Assembly: GCF_901000735.1 (NCBI RefSeq)
Contig: NC_081550.1
Location: 7,504,329 to 7,568,328, forward strand
Length of the DNA stretch: 64,000 nucleotides
Direction of reading: 5' to 3'
Source: Corylus avellana
Lineage: Eukaryota > Streptophyta > Magnoliopsida > Fagales > Betulaceae
In this document: in pieces, positions 34,830 through 52,753 of the stretch
Position numbering within the stretch: the stretch's first letter is position 1
Layout: each line of letters begins with the position of its first letter
Made by a program: the position numbers and the translations under genes
Notes under the pieces: generated by a model
What the model was told of the DNA's origin: nothing
Seen by the model: only the letters and a program-made list of their open reading frames with translations
Database searches by the model: none

Positions 34830-35600
34830 GAAAATAATTCTAGTATCATTAATTGATGAAAGATCAGGAGCATAAAGCTTTTACATCACAGAGCAGAAGC
34901 TCTGAGAAAATCATAGCCAAAGCTATAAGGTTACAAGTCATAGATACATACATAACAATCTGACATTCAAGACCTATCTATGACATCAAAATCTGATAAT
35001 CCATAACTAATCTTTAGTTGTAACAGCCGGTCTACTCCAAACAGACTCAATCCGATATATAGATAGCAACATTCTCCTGCCGAAACTCATCATCCTCGAC
35101 TCGCAAGCCAATAAATTATTCACATCCTCAACCCAACAGGTCATGACCACAAAATACAGGGAAAACAGAAAAACAAGGGAAAAAAAAAAAAAAAAAAGCA
35201 CAAAAGCCCACAAAACACCACCGGAGGAGCGCTGACGGATGATTCTAGCCAGTAAGCGAAAAAACCACGTGCAGGCGCGTGCAAGTCACGATCCGTCGCA
35301 GGGTTCCCAGCATTAGAAGCGACAGATGCCATTGGAAGTGGGCGGGGCTAGTGTGCGCAGTGGAGTGGTGGGTGTCAAGGTGGGTCTGACGGAAGAACGT
35401 AGATCGAGCTTTGAACAGTCCGATCCAAGAACCCATCAACCCCAAAAAAAGATGCGGCAGAAATGATGGACGGCACACCCGGCGCGATGGGGCTTGAGCC
35501 TATAACAAAAAAAAAAAAAAGCAAAAAAAAAGATGGGAGGGGGGAAGAGTCGCGAAAGGGAGGGGGCGAGGGGAGGGGAAGGAGAAAAATGAAAAGTATT
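34830..35600 (-). mobile_element. Non-LTR retroelement tail, copy 2
   Basis: Positions 34835-35110 match 32950-33200 closely (CATCACAGAGC, ATCATAGCCAAAGCTATAAG, GACCTATCTATGACATCAAA). Toward 35160-35600 the copies diverge into GC-richer sequence. Confidence 0.6.
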
Positions 35601-36433
35601 GAAAAAGGAAGAATGAAAGTGATCATGCATGATTACATGATTTATGAGTAAATCTCTAACCAATCTCAATGCATCTTGACGTGCTTTTCATAATAGTCTA
35701 ATAAACAATACGCACTTTTGATGCCACAAGTTAACATGGGAAGTTTGTAACAATGGTTTATGCAGCTTACTGCAATAGTATAAAGTTCTAAGATTGGAAT
35801 TTTACCTGGGCTTCTTTAAATGCATCGGAAAAAAGTAGAGATAAAACACTCCTCAAATTCAAGGATGTTTGGTGTTTCTTTACATTTTTCACTTGCAATT
35901 TCCAAGCATTGATAGACATCGATTATTTTCTTGCACTCTAAAAATATTCTTATTTAGAGGTTAAATGCAGAAATAATTAATTATAAGGGTTGAACCATTG
36001 GAATATATATATATATATAAGAGAGGAGTACTTCGCTCTAGAATTATGGCAATGCTCATTAACTTATCGTAGGTTCAAAAGGTTTCACAAGAGATTTTTA
36101 TTTATTTTTTAAAATCTTTTTTGCAATTAATATATGATTCTTACCAAAAGTCAAAAGTGCAATGTATAAGAACAAGTCAAGGAAGATTATCCAATATTCA
36201 CAATATATTATGAAAGTGGTGATATTTGCATTAACAAAAAATATTTATTCAAGACTATTAATTTTCAACCCTTTCCTGCATGTGAATGGGTATATCTTGT
36301 AGGCTCAGCATGGCGTTTTCATAGAGCAATTAATCATATTTAAGTGACAAGTACAGCAACGTAAAAAAACCAATAAGAAGTGTATTCCTAGGCACTAGGG
36401 CTCCCCCTCCGGCCCTCCTCCCCTCTCCCTCTT
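35601..36433. other. Intergenic stretch
   Basis: No gene was recognised. There is a short AT repeat at about 36005-36018. Confidence 0.4.
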
Positions 36434-36703
36434 NNNNNNNNNNNNNNNNNNNNNNNNNNNNNNNNNNNNNNNNNNNNNNNNNNNNNNNNNNNNNNNNNNN
36501 NNNNNNNNNNNNNNNNNNNNNNNNNNNNNNNNNNNNNNNNNNNNNNNNNNNNNNNNNNNNNNNNNNNNNNNNNNNNNNNNNNNNNNNNNNNNNNNNNNNN
36601 NNNNNNNNNNNNNNNNNNNNNNNNNNNNNNNNNNNNNNNNNNNNNNNNNNNNNNNNNNNNNNNNNNNNNNNNNNNNNNNNNNNNNNNNNNNNNNNNNNNN
36701 NNN
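36434..36703. other. Assembly gap, 270 N
   Basis: An estimated-size gap next to the plus-strand retroelement tail. Confidence 0.95.
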
Positions 36704-37521
36704 CTGTATTTATTTTGTCGGTTTTTTTTTTTTTTTTGTATTTTTTTTGCTTGCTTGCTTGCTTGTTTGTTTAGATACACTTTGTGGGTGATGCTTTTGG
36801 GGTTTCACTCTAACTTCTTCCTCCATTTGAGTGTACCACTGATTTCCTCTGCGTGCTCCGCCGCCCACCGTCTTCTGCTGTGCCTTTTCTTGCGCCCCCA
36901 CAGAGATGAGCTTCCAACGCTCCTTTCGTTTTCAGTTTTTGGCGAGCGCGCGATCGGCTCTTCTTTCCGGCTATTGTCATTCTCTTGGTGTGCTTTTTAT
37001 GTTGTTTATTTCCCTGTAATTTTATTTGGCTTTCATTTTTTTGTTCTTTCTGTCTTATTTTGTTTCCTTGTAATCATTTTTAGTTTTGCTTGTAATAATG
37101 CTCAGTCCTCTCTCTCGATCTGCCTGCCTGATGCCCTTTGGGTTTATTGTTTTGGTCTAGACCTTTGGGTTGTGAATGTAAACGTTATCTTGCCTTCTAG
37201 GTTGAGGAAAGATAAGCTTTGGCTTTGGGTTCTCTANNNNNNNNNNNNNNNNNNNNGGTTCTCTACCCTCAGTGCCGAGGAATAAAAGCTACCTATGCAT
37301 TGGTTTGGGTCTGTTTGGCGCAGATCTGCTTCTTAATTTAAAAATTAGTCATAGGTTAGCGAATTTTGTATGAGTCTGGAATGTAATACGTTATCTTTGA
37401 CGCTTATAATCTCGAAGCTTCGGCTATGGTTGCTTCAGAGCTTTTGCTCTGTGTTATTTGAGTTTTATGCTCGTTTATCAATGAATGAGACTGAACTGAT
37501 TTTTTTCAATAAAAAAAAAAA
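36704..37521 (+). mobile_element. Non-LTR retroelement tail, copy 3 (plus strand)
   Basis: Its 3' part (CATAGGTTAGC, CTTCGGCTATGGTTGCTTCA, TATCAATGAATGAGACTGAA) is the inverted counterpart of the tails at 32925 and 34830. It ends in poly(A) at about 37510-37521. A 20-N gap interrupts it. Confidence 0.6.
37237..37256. other. Assembly gap, 20 N, with duplicated flanks
   Basis: GGTTCTCTA lies directly on both sides (37228-37236 and 37257-37265), so the two sides probably overlap and no sequence is missing. Confidence 0.85.
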
Positions 37522-38252
37522 ATCATATTCAAACAATGGTTAAATACCTTATTAATACCATATTTCATATTATTATTACATTTTCACTTCAAAAATATGC
37601 GTTCCTTCAAATTCGACCCAGGAAGTCTGTTACCCAAGTCATATGCTGAATATTTGAATTTAATATAAAAATATCTTTCTATCAAAAGGTTTTCTTGTTT
37701 TGTTTTTTTTGTTTTGCTTTTTTTTTTTTTGTTTTGTTTTTGTTTTTGTTTTTTTTCCTTAAGAAAATAAGAGCATTCATATATATTTCATTAACCAAAA
37801 TTTAATACATGAGCTTTAGTATTAAATATTCTACAAAATCATCCAAACATTAAAGATGCAAAATCGAATAAATTTATATACTCCCAATCACCACGATCAT
37901 AATCGAATAACCAAACAACTCGAAAATAACACAATCCAGGTTCCATCATATCCAAACAACACTTATAATCCGAACAAAATAATTAAGAGTAATGCTATAA
38001 ACAATATTTTTATTTCATAATTATCTTACAATATCAACGTGGCAATCTTAATGATTAGTCGCATCAACATTATGAAATAATTATAGGATAAAAATATAGT
38101 TTCTAATATTATTTTAAAATAAAATAACACTATCTCTACATCTACATATTTAACTTAAGACAAACATAAATAAAATGGACAATAAAGCTGGGAGTTGTCC
38201 ACTCCAAATCCATGATCCCGCTCAACAACCTGTGATGTTGATGGAGAATGAA
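37522..38252. other. AT-rich stretch, no gene seen
   Basis: Left of the 246-N gap. It shows no match to NFS2 exons 8-10 or to the corresponding plus-copy sequence beyond 50058. Confidence 0.5.
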
Positions 38253-38498
38253 NNNNNNNNNNNNNNNNNNNNNNNNNNNNNNNNNNNNNNNNNNNNNNNN
38301 NNNNNNNNNNNNNNNNNNNNNNNNNNNNNNNNNNNNNNNNNNNNNNNNNNNNNNNNNNNNNNNNNNNNNNNNNNNNNNNNNNNNNNNNNNNNNNNNNNNN
38401 NNNNNNNNNNNNNNNNNNNNNNNNNNNNNNNNNNNNNNNNNNNNNNNNNNNNNNNNNNNNNNNNNNNNNNNNNNNNNNNNNNNNNNNNNNNNNNNNNN
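38253..38498. other. Assembly gap, 246 N, at the end of the inverted duplication
   Basis: The match between the minus NFS2 copy and the plus copy runs right up to 38499 and stops at this gap. Confidence 0.95.
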
Positions 38499-39622
38499 AG
38501 TAATACTAAACAACACCGGAAAAGCTTCATCAAGGTCCGATCTCCACACAAACATCACACCAAAACCTAATCTTAAACCCATCTTCCACCTCGAATCTGA
38601 TAAATCTAGAGAAATCCTTCCCCCCCTAATGTTCTTCCACCCCCCAACGCCATAAGACCCAAACATTGCATTGGAGCACCACCCTCCCCACATGTTGTCA
38701 TATTCAATCTCCACCACTAATCTTCACAAAGCCTCCCTCTCTGATATATTGTCATAATTATTTCCCCAAAAGATCTCAGTTGAACAAAAGTGAGCAACTG
38801 ACTAGATGAAATTAAAACTCATTGCCGACTCCACCCACAAGAAATCCTACTGAAGTTCCTCAATACGGTTAGCAACTCCAACAAGGATGGGCAAAAGGGA
38901 CTAAAAATAAGTAGGCAAACTGGATAGAATGCTTTTGAGCAAAGTGATCCTACCACCCTTAGGGATATTAATACACCTAAAATAATAACATCAAAGAAAT
39001 TAGAAAGGAAACCCAAATTTCACAATGATCACTTTTTCAATGACAAATTAGAGACCACTAAAGCACTAATGGACAAGATAAAGGAGGCATCTCTAGGACC
39101 TATAATGTCTTATAACAGCTATTAATAACAGCAAAACTTTAACATCATCATTGTATTTCAAAACTTACAAAAGAATAAAGGGCGATCTATCAATTGCTTA
39201 GTAGTTGAGGGGAAATGTGAATCAGATGAAAATATTAAAGCAATAAGTACATATAATCAAAGGGAAGCATGCTAAAAATGACAAGAGAAATGTGGGGGGA
39301 TTTAGTTTTTTTTTTTTTCCTGGGAAACAAGTCTCCACACACTACCTTGCTCTTTGCCATGGGCTTCATAAGCATATTCCCTCATGTTTCTAAATGTATT
39401 TCCCACCATGTATCGTATTAAGTGGTTACTGGTACACATTCGCTAAGCAAATGGATTTCACCAAAGACCTCAATTTTGAAGGAAAGCTCAAGCTATCTAC
39501 TACATAATTTTTAGCCTTGGTGAAATTGCAAGTGGGATCTTGCACAAGGTACCAACTTAAACACACACATGCACTTGATGCAAGCATGTGAATTTGGTCA
39601 AGATGTAAATAAGCTCACAAAC

Positions 39623-44689
<5,067 letters not shown>

Positions 44690-44725
44690 GGCGGAAGAGA
44701 ACAGCTGCAGAGGAGTTGGTGGCAT

Positions 44726-45607
44726 GCGAGTGAGGAGTCGCTCGTTTGCAATTTATCATCAACGAGAGGCTGAGCTCAGGATTGGGCGCCACGTCAATTT
44801 CTAGCATTTTAGTGGTAAACTTTGGATTTTTTACAAAATATAATTTTAGTGTGCATACCTTAGACTTAGGTTTTTCATCAGCTTTATAGAGGTTGTCCTA
44901 ATAGCATATCTAAAAGAATAGCTAAATCTTTAATAATAGTCAAATCTGACTATTATGAGTGTTTTTTCGTCTCCAGCAGACTACGCAACTTAACTTTTTT
45001 TCATAATAGTAAATAAGTCAAATAGGCTAATTAGGTTTTTATCGGTTGGGGCACCCTCGGATAGGGCCTCCTTAGCTAGCGATGCTATTCAAGGATCTAT
45101 GTCTTCTTGGCGATAAACCATTGGTTGGGAGGTTGTTGGTTCGTTAGGTCCTTAGGTGGCCACCGGCTCCTGAGGGGTTAGATGGTAGTAGACCCTCAGA
45201 AGGGCGATTTGCATATCAAACCCCGCCATTGATAAATCTACAGCTGATTTGATGCTTGGCATGTCCTGCGAGCAAGCACACCTCTAATGGGTTTGATAGT
45301 ATCTTGTGCACCGCTTGGCAAACCATCTTCCGCTTAACATCTTATTTTACTTTTATATCAGATTAATCATAAGTAATTTTAAAAATTTCTCTTGTTTCAC
45401 TTCAAAAATGAGGTACTTTTTAAAATTACTATTTGATTAAAATTCAATAATGATCAATCACAAGCTCAATGATAATTTTAAAAATCACGTCATTCTTGGA
45501 GAGGGACAAGAGGAACTTGTAACATAACTCCATCAATCACTTTCTTATTACTACTCACATTAAAAATTCACAACAAAAAAAATTTACCAAGCACACCCTT
45601 CCCCTCC
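44726..45607. other. Upstream region of NFS2 up to the gap
   Basis: The NFS2 promoter must lie here (minus strand). No TATA box stands out. The stretch 45030-45340 is GC-richer and not recognised. Confidence 0.4.
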
Positions 45608-45707
45608 NNNNNNNNNNNNNNNNNNNNNNNNNNNNNNNNNNNNNNNNNNNNNNNNNNNNNNNNNNNNNNNNNNNNNNNNNNNNNNNNNNNNNNNNNNNNN
45701 NNNNNNN
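45608..45707. other. Assembly gap, 100 N, between the two NFS2 copies
   Basis: Unknown-size join. The plus-strand NFS2 copy starts immediately after it, in mid-intron 3 (equivalent to 42885). Confidence 0.95.
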
Positions 45708-48700
45708 TGGGTGATATTTCATGGTGCTAGGCTAAACTAGTCCACATCTCTTGTCTGAATAATCATCTCCTGTCTGCCATTATCTTTTAATCATATTATC
45801 ACTATGGGTATTGTTTCTATTTCTTCTTAAGGAACAAAGAATGTGTTTTTTATTTCTCAATCCAGGTCGAGAATAAAATTTCAATTTACTTACCTCATCT
45901 TATGTCAGGTTCTGTTTGAAGTAGTTGTGCAAGATTCATCAACATTATTATTTTGATTTTCTTTGAAAAATAAGGGAAAAAATAATAAACAAACTTAAGA
46001 TGAATATCCTTCCAGATGTTTTACTTTGTGCCCTTGCACAATATTATTTTTCTGTCAGGTAATACTTACAATTGCTGAGCACCACAGCAACATTGTTCCT
46101 TGGCAACTTGTAGCTCAAAAGACTGGTGCTATTTTGAAATATGTTACTTTAAATGAAAATGGAGCTCCAGATATAGGCAACCTAAAGCAAATGATTTCAA
46201 GGAAGACAAAAATTGTAGCTGTTCATCATGTTTCAAACATGCTAGGTATGTTCCTGTCTTGAGTCTCTTCACTTTGGACATCTATGTTTCCTTATTGATA
46301 TTTGAGTTGAGGCTCATAAATTTATTTTAATTGTTATGCTGGTAATTAACATTGTTGATTGTATGAGAACTTTTAGTAGCTGGGTTTCCTTTATCTCTTG
46401 ATCTTTTGTGAGAGATACTACTGGATTTATGCTGTCGTGCAGTTCAAACCATGTTTAATGCTTGTCTTCTCGATGCATATTAATGCAACATGTATGCCCT
46501 CGTTGGATTTTGGCTGTTTGCGGATATAAAAGCATAATCACAAACTAGTTCAATTTCTGATTAGTATGAGTAATAAATGAGCATAACTTTATTAGTTCGT
46601 TTATTCATTGGTTTTTTGTTTAATGTGCATATAATATCTAAAACTGGCCTGTGATAAGCATTTTGATATATTGGTGAAATCGTGTTTAAGGGTTGTAGGC
46701 TATGACAAGGTGATTTGGTTGACCTCAAGTGAAAGCAGATTGTCTTCACATTTAAAAAAAAAAAAAAAAAAAAAATCAAGTAAACACAATTCATTATAAG
46801 GTGCAATCCAAGTACACTGAAAGTATACAAGAGAAACTCTAGTTAGTAGAAATTGTCTTCCCTTTTAATAGTAAAATGGTATATCATGTCCCTAAATTAC
46901 AGCACAACAGGAATAGGCTAATATAGATTGCATAACTTGGCTTTGTCATGGTGTTGCAACGTGCTTGAGTGGTTTCTTAAGGAGTAATAAGTAATTTATA
47001 AAAGAATAATTTTTTTCCTTCGGCTTTTAACTTATGATAGATTTTATTAGCAAAGGAGTGGAAATATATTGAAAGACTTCTTTAGTAGGGGAAAATGAGG
47101 ACATACTACATCCTTGAGACTCATGGGCTCAACCAAAATAATTGTCAACCATTCCATCTTACTTAGGAGGAATAACTATGAAGATGACTATGCACTCCAC
47201 ATAAGTTTAGCATAGGCTTCCTGTGGTGCAGCCATAGAAAGATTGATTTATTGGTTCTCGGTAACTTTGTGAATTCCAAGATTTATAGTGAAAGGCACAC
47301 AACATCAAATTGGACGAAGTCTTCTATGGTTTTGAAGGTAAAGTCATCACGTCTTAAAGATTAAAATAGTTTCTTTATTTGGGTTCTTTGTAATGAGGGG
47401 CAGATCTGTAATTTTTGTAACTCCTGCAAATATAGGGCACTTTGTTTAGTGAGCGGAGTCTAAAATTTTCTAGGATTTTCTAAATATCCTTGAGTTTGAT
47501 TTTTTTGAGTTCCAGTTAATCTTTATTTTCGGTTTTATTAGCTCTTCAGTTTATTAGTCAATTTAGGAGTCCTCATGCTACTAATATAAAAGACTCCTCA
47601 TATATAACTGTGCTCAATGTACTCAGATTATAGATTTGAACAGAACCAAAACAGTCGCAAGCTTTTATATTGTCTTCTCTCTTTTGCAACCCCAAATTTG
47701 GCCTTTCTTATCTATGGAAAGCCTAAAACACCATATATTTCCCTACCAAATAGACAATCAAACCAGCCATAGTTTCCCATATCCAACCACTATTCAATCT
47801 TTGAATCCTAATCCTTTTTAGTCAGCCCTAACTCGTCTACCACTGTTCCCACCACTTTAGATGTGCTCCCTGTCTCTAGATTAATCAGAGTTAAAATTGC
47901 ATTTGCTGAAAAAAAAAATTAAACAGTACGAGAGCTCACAAATAATTCTTGATGGGTTTTGTTTTTCTTAAACTAAAAATAGAAAACGATTTCAAGAAAC
48001 ATCATTTTGATGTTCTCAAGAACAATCATTTCAACTTACAGTTTCACTGTTTCAAAAAAAAAAAAAAAAACTTAACTGTTTTCACAAATCTGAAAACAAA
48101 AACACCAACCCAAACAGAATACTCAGTTTTTTTGTTCTGAAAACAGAAAACTCTTCTTAGAGAACAAATTCAATTATGCTGTAAGGTTTTTCTTATTGGA
48201 CTACCCAATGTTACTTTTTACATAGCCATTTGTTGTGCATGATTGCTTATTTCTACTGAATACTAACAAGTTGATCTCATTGGTTTATTCAAATGATTAT
48301 TTTTTCACTGTTTTCTCTATTTGTTTTTAGTGGGATTCTATTTCTTTATGCAATTAATTGCATGCCACTTTTAGGATACTGATTTAGAGAAACAAGTAAA
48401 TCCCATATTCATTTTTCTGTAGCATCTGTGCTTCCTATTGAAGAGATTGCACATTGGGCTCATGATGTTGGGGCAAAAGTGCTCTTGGATGCCTGTCAGA
48501 GTGTTCCACACATGGCCGTCAATGTACAGAGCCTTGATGTTGATTTTCTTGTTGCATCTTCTCACAAGGTTAGTGTACTGCCTTACATGTGAGTTCTTAG
48601 CCTTATAGCTGAGTATAATAAATTTAAGAAATAAACATTCTTCAGATGTGTGGGCCTACAGGCATTGGATTCTTATATGGAAAGAGTGAGCTATTGTCAG

Positions 48701-50058
48701 CCATGCCTCCGTTTCTAGGTAAGTTAAATCTCATCCACCTGAAATTTCAATTATTGTCCTTCAAAAGTTCTTTATATCACCCAACAACAACCAACAGTGC
48801 CCCGCACCACCCCCATAAATTGGTATAACTTAAAACTGATCCTATTGTTGGTTTTTTTCTCTCTTTCTAGGTGGTGGAGAAATGATCTCTGACGTATATC
48901 TGGATCATTCCACTTATGCCGAACCTCCATCTAGGTTTGTGAGCTTATTTACATCTTGACCAAATTCACATGCTTGCATCAAGTGCATGTGTGTGTGTGT
49001 TTACGTTGGTACCTTGGTGGCAGTATATATGTGGAAGATCCCACTTGCAATTTCACCAAGGCTAAAAATTATCTAGTAGAAAGCTTGAGCTTTCCTTCAA
49101 AATTGAGGCCCATTTGCTTAGCGAATGTGTACCAGTAACCACTTAATACGATACATGGGAAATACATTTAGAAACATGAGGGAATATGCTTATGAAGCCC
49201 ATGGCAAAGAGGAAGGTAGTGTGTGGAGACTTGTTTCCCAGGAAAAAAAAAATTAAATCCCCCCACATTTCTCTAGTCATTTTTAGCATGCTTCCCTTGA
49301 TTATATGTACTTATTGCTTTAATATTTTCATCTGATTCACATTTCCCCTCAAGTACTAAGCAATTGATAGATCACCCTTTATTCTTTTGTAAGTTTTGAA
49401 ATACAATGATGATGTTAAAGTTTTGCTGTTATTAATAGCTGTTATAAGACATTATAGGTCCTAGAGATGCCTCCTTTATCTTGTCCATTAGTGCTTTAGT
49501 GGTCTCTAATTTGTCATTGAAAAAGTGATCATTGTGAAATTTGGGTTTCCTTTCTAATTTCTTTGATGTTATTATTTTAGGTGTATTAATATCCCTAAGG
49601 GTGGTAGGATCACTTTGCTCAAAAGCATTCTATCCAGTTTGCCTACTTATTTTTAGTCCCTTTTGCCCATCCTTGTTGGAGTTGCTAACCGTATTGAGGA
49701 ACTTCAGTAGGATTTCTTGTGGGTGGAGTCGGCAATGAGTTTTAATTTCATCTAGTCAGTTGCTCACTTTTGTTCAACTGAGATCTTTTGGGGAAATAAT
49801 TATGACAATATATCAGAGAGGGAGGCTTTGTGAAGATTAGTGGTGGAGATTGAATATGACAACATGTGGGGAGGGTGGTGCTCCAATGCAATGTTTGGGT
49901 CTTATGGCGTTGGGGGGTGGAAGAACATTAGGGGGGGAAGGATTTCTCTAGATTTATCAGATTCGAGGTGGAAGATGGGTTTAAGATTAGGTTTTGGTGT
50001 GATGTTTGTGTGGAGATCGGACCTTGATGAAGCTTTTCCGGTGTTGTTTAGTATTACT
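45708..50058 (+). repeat. Inverted-duplication arm B (NFS2 exons 4-7 and introns)
   Basis: Inverted match of 38499-42885. It starts at the first base after the 100-N gap. Confidence 0.9.
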
Positions 50059-51357
50059 TGGTATATATATAAGAAGCTCTCGGTGGCAGTAGGGGTGGCT
50101 ATTCATGTCGGATTCGAGCCGTGTCGACGTAATTTGGGTTCAAGTTGTGTCGTGGCAGACCATATGCTGTTTTCTAACAGCACCTTTCATTGGAATATCA
50201 CTTTCATCATATCTGTGCATGATTGGGAGGTGGAGATGGTCACTTTGTTCTTTAATCTCTTATACTCTTTATCAGTTTGAATGGTGTTTTTGCCTGTTTA
50301 TTCTAACTATATGGATTTGGTAAGCAAACATTAGCTTGCCCATGGGCTTCATATAGGGCGCCATATTTTGTAATAGATAACATACCCTAGTCTTAACTTC
50401 TCAAAACCTCAAGTCTCTTTCTTTGTTGCCTTCTCATTCTCCATATAGCCTATCTCTGTTGTATAATCTATTCTTTAATTGAATTAGATTTGAGGCTGGA
50501 ACACCTGCAATCGGGGAAGCAATTGGGTTGGGAGCAGCAATTGATTATTTATCTGGAATTGGCATGCAAAACATACATGATTATGAGGTGAGTTGAATTT
50601 TTGTGCCATATTTATCTCTTATTTTATGATGAGAAAATAGGACGCATGCATGCCTTAATGAGTAAAAATACGTGAAAAATCATGTTTTTGAATGGAATCC
50701 GCATAAGATGTAGAGTAACCTACATCTGTTGGTTGTAGAAGCTGTTGGAACATATACATAATTCTAAAGATAACTCAGCTTCAGCAGGCGCCAGATAGAA
50801 CAAAAATAATCTTTGTTTTGTTTATATAATATTGGGTGGTATTGTTTGCAATTTTACTTTACAGTTGGAACTGGCTAACTATCTGCATGAAAGCCTTCGT
50901 GCTGTCCCCAATATTCGCATCTATGGCCCAGTACCTTCAGGAAGTATCAGGCGTGCCGCCCTCTGCTCTTTCAATGTCGATAACATTCACCCTACAGATA
51001 TTGCGACATTTCTTGACCAACAGGTATGGGAGTGGATTTGCAGTGCTTATGCTTAATCAATATCAGTTTTCTTATAAACAACTATCGAAGATTCAAGAAT
51101 CCTTTTAAAAACTTCCAGACAAACTGTTTTAACTGTTGTAGAGAGGAAAATTAGATTGGAATGCTAACTAACATATCTAGTTTCAGCATGGAGTGGCTAT
51201 CAGATCAGGTCACCATTGTGCCCAACCCCTTCATCGCAGTTTAGGAGTCAGTGCAAGTGCACGTGCTAGCCTCCACTTCTATAACGTTAAAGAGGATGTT
51301 GACGATTTTGTCCGGGCACTCAAGGACACTGTCAGCTTCTTCAATTCTTACAAGTAG
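46059..51357 (+). pseudogene. NFS2: Chloroplast cysteine desulfurase NFS2/SUFS, 3' partial copy (exons 4-10)
   Basis: Exons: 46059-46245, 48423-48568, 48646-48718, 48871-48934, 50488-50587, 50865-51023 and 51187-51357 (TAG). Exons 4-7 repeat those of the minus copy with the same phases and lengths. Exon 8 encodes [20 protein letters not shown], exon 9 the region with [10 protein letters not shown] and [12 protein letters not shown]. Exon 10 carries the catalytic-cysteine motif [12 protein letters not shown] and ends FFNSYK. Exons 1-3 (transit peptide and N-terminus) are absent because the contig begins in intron 3. Combined with the minus copy, all ten exons of one ordinary gene are represented with no stop. 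This suggests one real locus split over two contigs. Confidence 0.88.
49580..50290 (+). mobile_element. LINE relic in NFS2 intron 7
   Basis: The plus strand encodes KGGRITLLKSILSSLPTY-like, MWGGWCSN..GSYGVGGWKNI, LDEAFPVLFSI and HDWEVEMVTLFFNLLYSL stretches of plant L1 ORF2, in shifting frames. Unrelated sequence near 50060-50150 interrupts it and resembles an LTR fragment. The relic is also in the minus copy (38499-38980), so it predates the duplication or allelic split. Confidence 0.7.
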
Positions 51358-52575
51358 AGTTTATTGTTCTCTTCTCTTCCGACCTCCTACTTCAGATTTT
51401 GTGTCAACTGTCCTGCTTCTCCCACATGACCAAAGTTTTATATGTCTTTATCTTTTTCATTTTCTACAGTTTTGTTATGAGTGCTTTTTTGTAGGACAAT
51501 TGGCCTCTTGAAATAGTTTATTTAAATTGATTAGGGACCATTTAGAGATGAATTGCAGCTTAATGTTATAGTCATGTATTAGGATCCTCTGGATAGTTCA
51601 TTTGAATTAGAGAAAATTTAATTAGTTATATCGAAAATGGTAATTTTGTTTTATCAAAAAGTAAAAGATAAAAATACTTTTCAAATATAACTAACTGGAT
51701 ACTCTCCAGTTTATTTGAACTGGAGAGGATCCTCTTCCATTGGTCATGGACTATTAATGCAAACTAATAGCAGTAAATTAGCAAAAATTCATGTCATGAA
51801 TCATGATAGTTGTTAGGGCTACCTGATTTTTGGACATTTTCGTGTTTGTCTACTAAGAAAAAATTGATTCAGGTAAAACGAGCTGGACTTCCCATCCAGT
51901 GATATAAAGATCTCTTTGCCCCCAACACAATTGATAGTGTTGTTTATGGTGTTTGGATTAGATGGAAGCTTTTCACCTATTCTCATATCGTAAGGGTTAG
52001 AGAACTCCTTTTGGGATGGATTAGGAGGTTTACTATACTCCTTTGCATTATGCTTGTATAGACGACTCTTGTAAACCAAAAATAGCTGGCAATCGATCAA
52101 TCAAGTACACTTCGCTTTGTAAACCACTAAGAATCCTTTATATTGACTTAACCATTAGAAGCTCTCTCGCAGGCATCTCGGTTGATACCACTCCGGTGGT
52201 TCGGACTGTTCTTCCCTTGTTTTGCAAGAATCAGCAACTCAGTCCGAATGTTCAAAAATCTGCATGATCACAAAATATGGAGAATGAACTCGATCATATA
52301 CTTAATTTCGTCTAGCTACGGCCATTATGATTATCCAAAAAAATAAAGTCATTGTGGCATGGATACTAGCAACTAAACCAAATTGTTTCTTAGTAGAGTA
52401 AAACAAGCCTAAGGATCTCAATGAAATAAGGTCCCAAATAGTAATAATATAACAAGTTTCATTTTATTAAAAAACAATTTAAGGCCCTAATTATTATAAA
52501 GATGATAGTCAGGCTCCAATTATGGTAAAACAAAATAATCACAAAGAATTGAATACTAAGATATTGAAACTTTAG
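51358..52575. other. 3' flank of NFS2, no further gene seen
   Basis: The first part is presumably 3' UTR. A short near-palindromic pair occurs around 51590-51735 (GGATCCTCTGGATAGTTCATTTGAATTAGAG versus TTATTTGAACTGGAGAGGATCCTCT, partly quoted), likely a small MITE. Confidence 0.4.
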
Positions 52576-52580
52576 TTCTC

Positions 52581-52640
52581 AAGTGGTACCTCAATCGGCT
52601 TTGGACCACGTTTCATGAAGTGGAGGTTACTAGTTTGAAT
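52581..52640 (+). mobile_element. tRNA-derived SINE, cut by a gap
   Basis: CCTCAATCGGCTTTGGACCA, then TCATGAAGTGGAGGTTACTA and TAGTTTGAAT match the SINE body at 29589-29700. It runs into a 63-N gap followed by an AT repeat (52704-52751). Confidence 0.6.
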
Positions 52641-52703
52641 NNNNNNNNNNNNNNNNNNNNNNNNNNNNNNNNNNNNNNNNNNNNNNNNNNNNNNNNNNNN
52701 NNN
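52641..52703. other. Assembly gap, 63 N, beside an AT microsatellite
   Basis: Followed by about 48 bases of AT repeat, a likely cause of the gap. Confidence 0.95.

Positions 52704-52751
<48 letters not shown>

Positions 52752-52753
<2 letters not shown>

Noticed and set aside
36755..37285. 176-codon plus-strand ORF
   Set aside because: Hydrophobic low-complexity translation inside a retroelement tail, crossing a 20-N gap.
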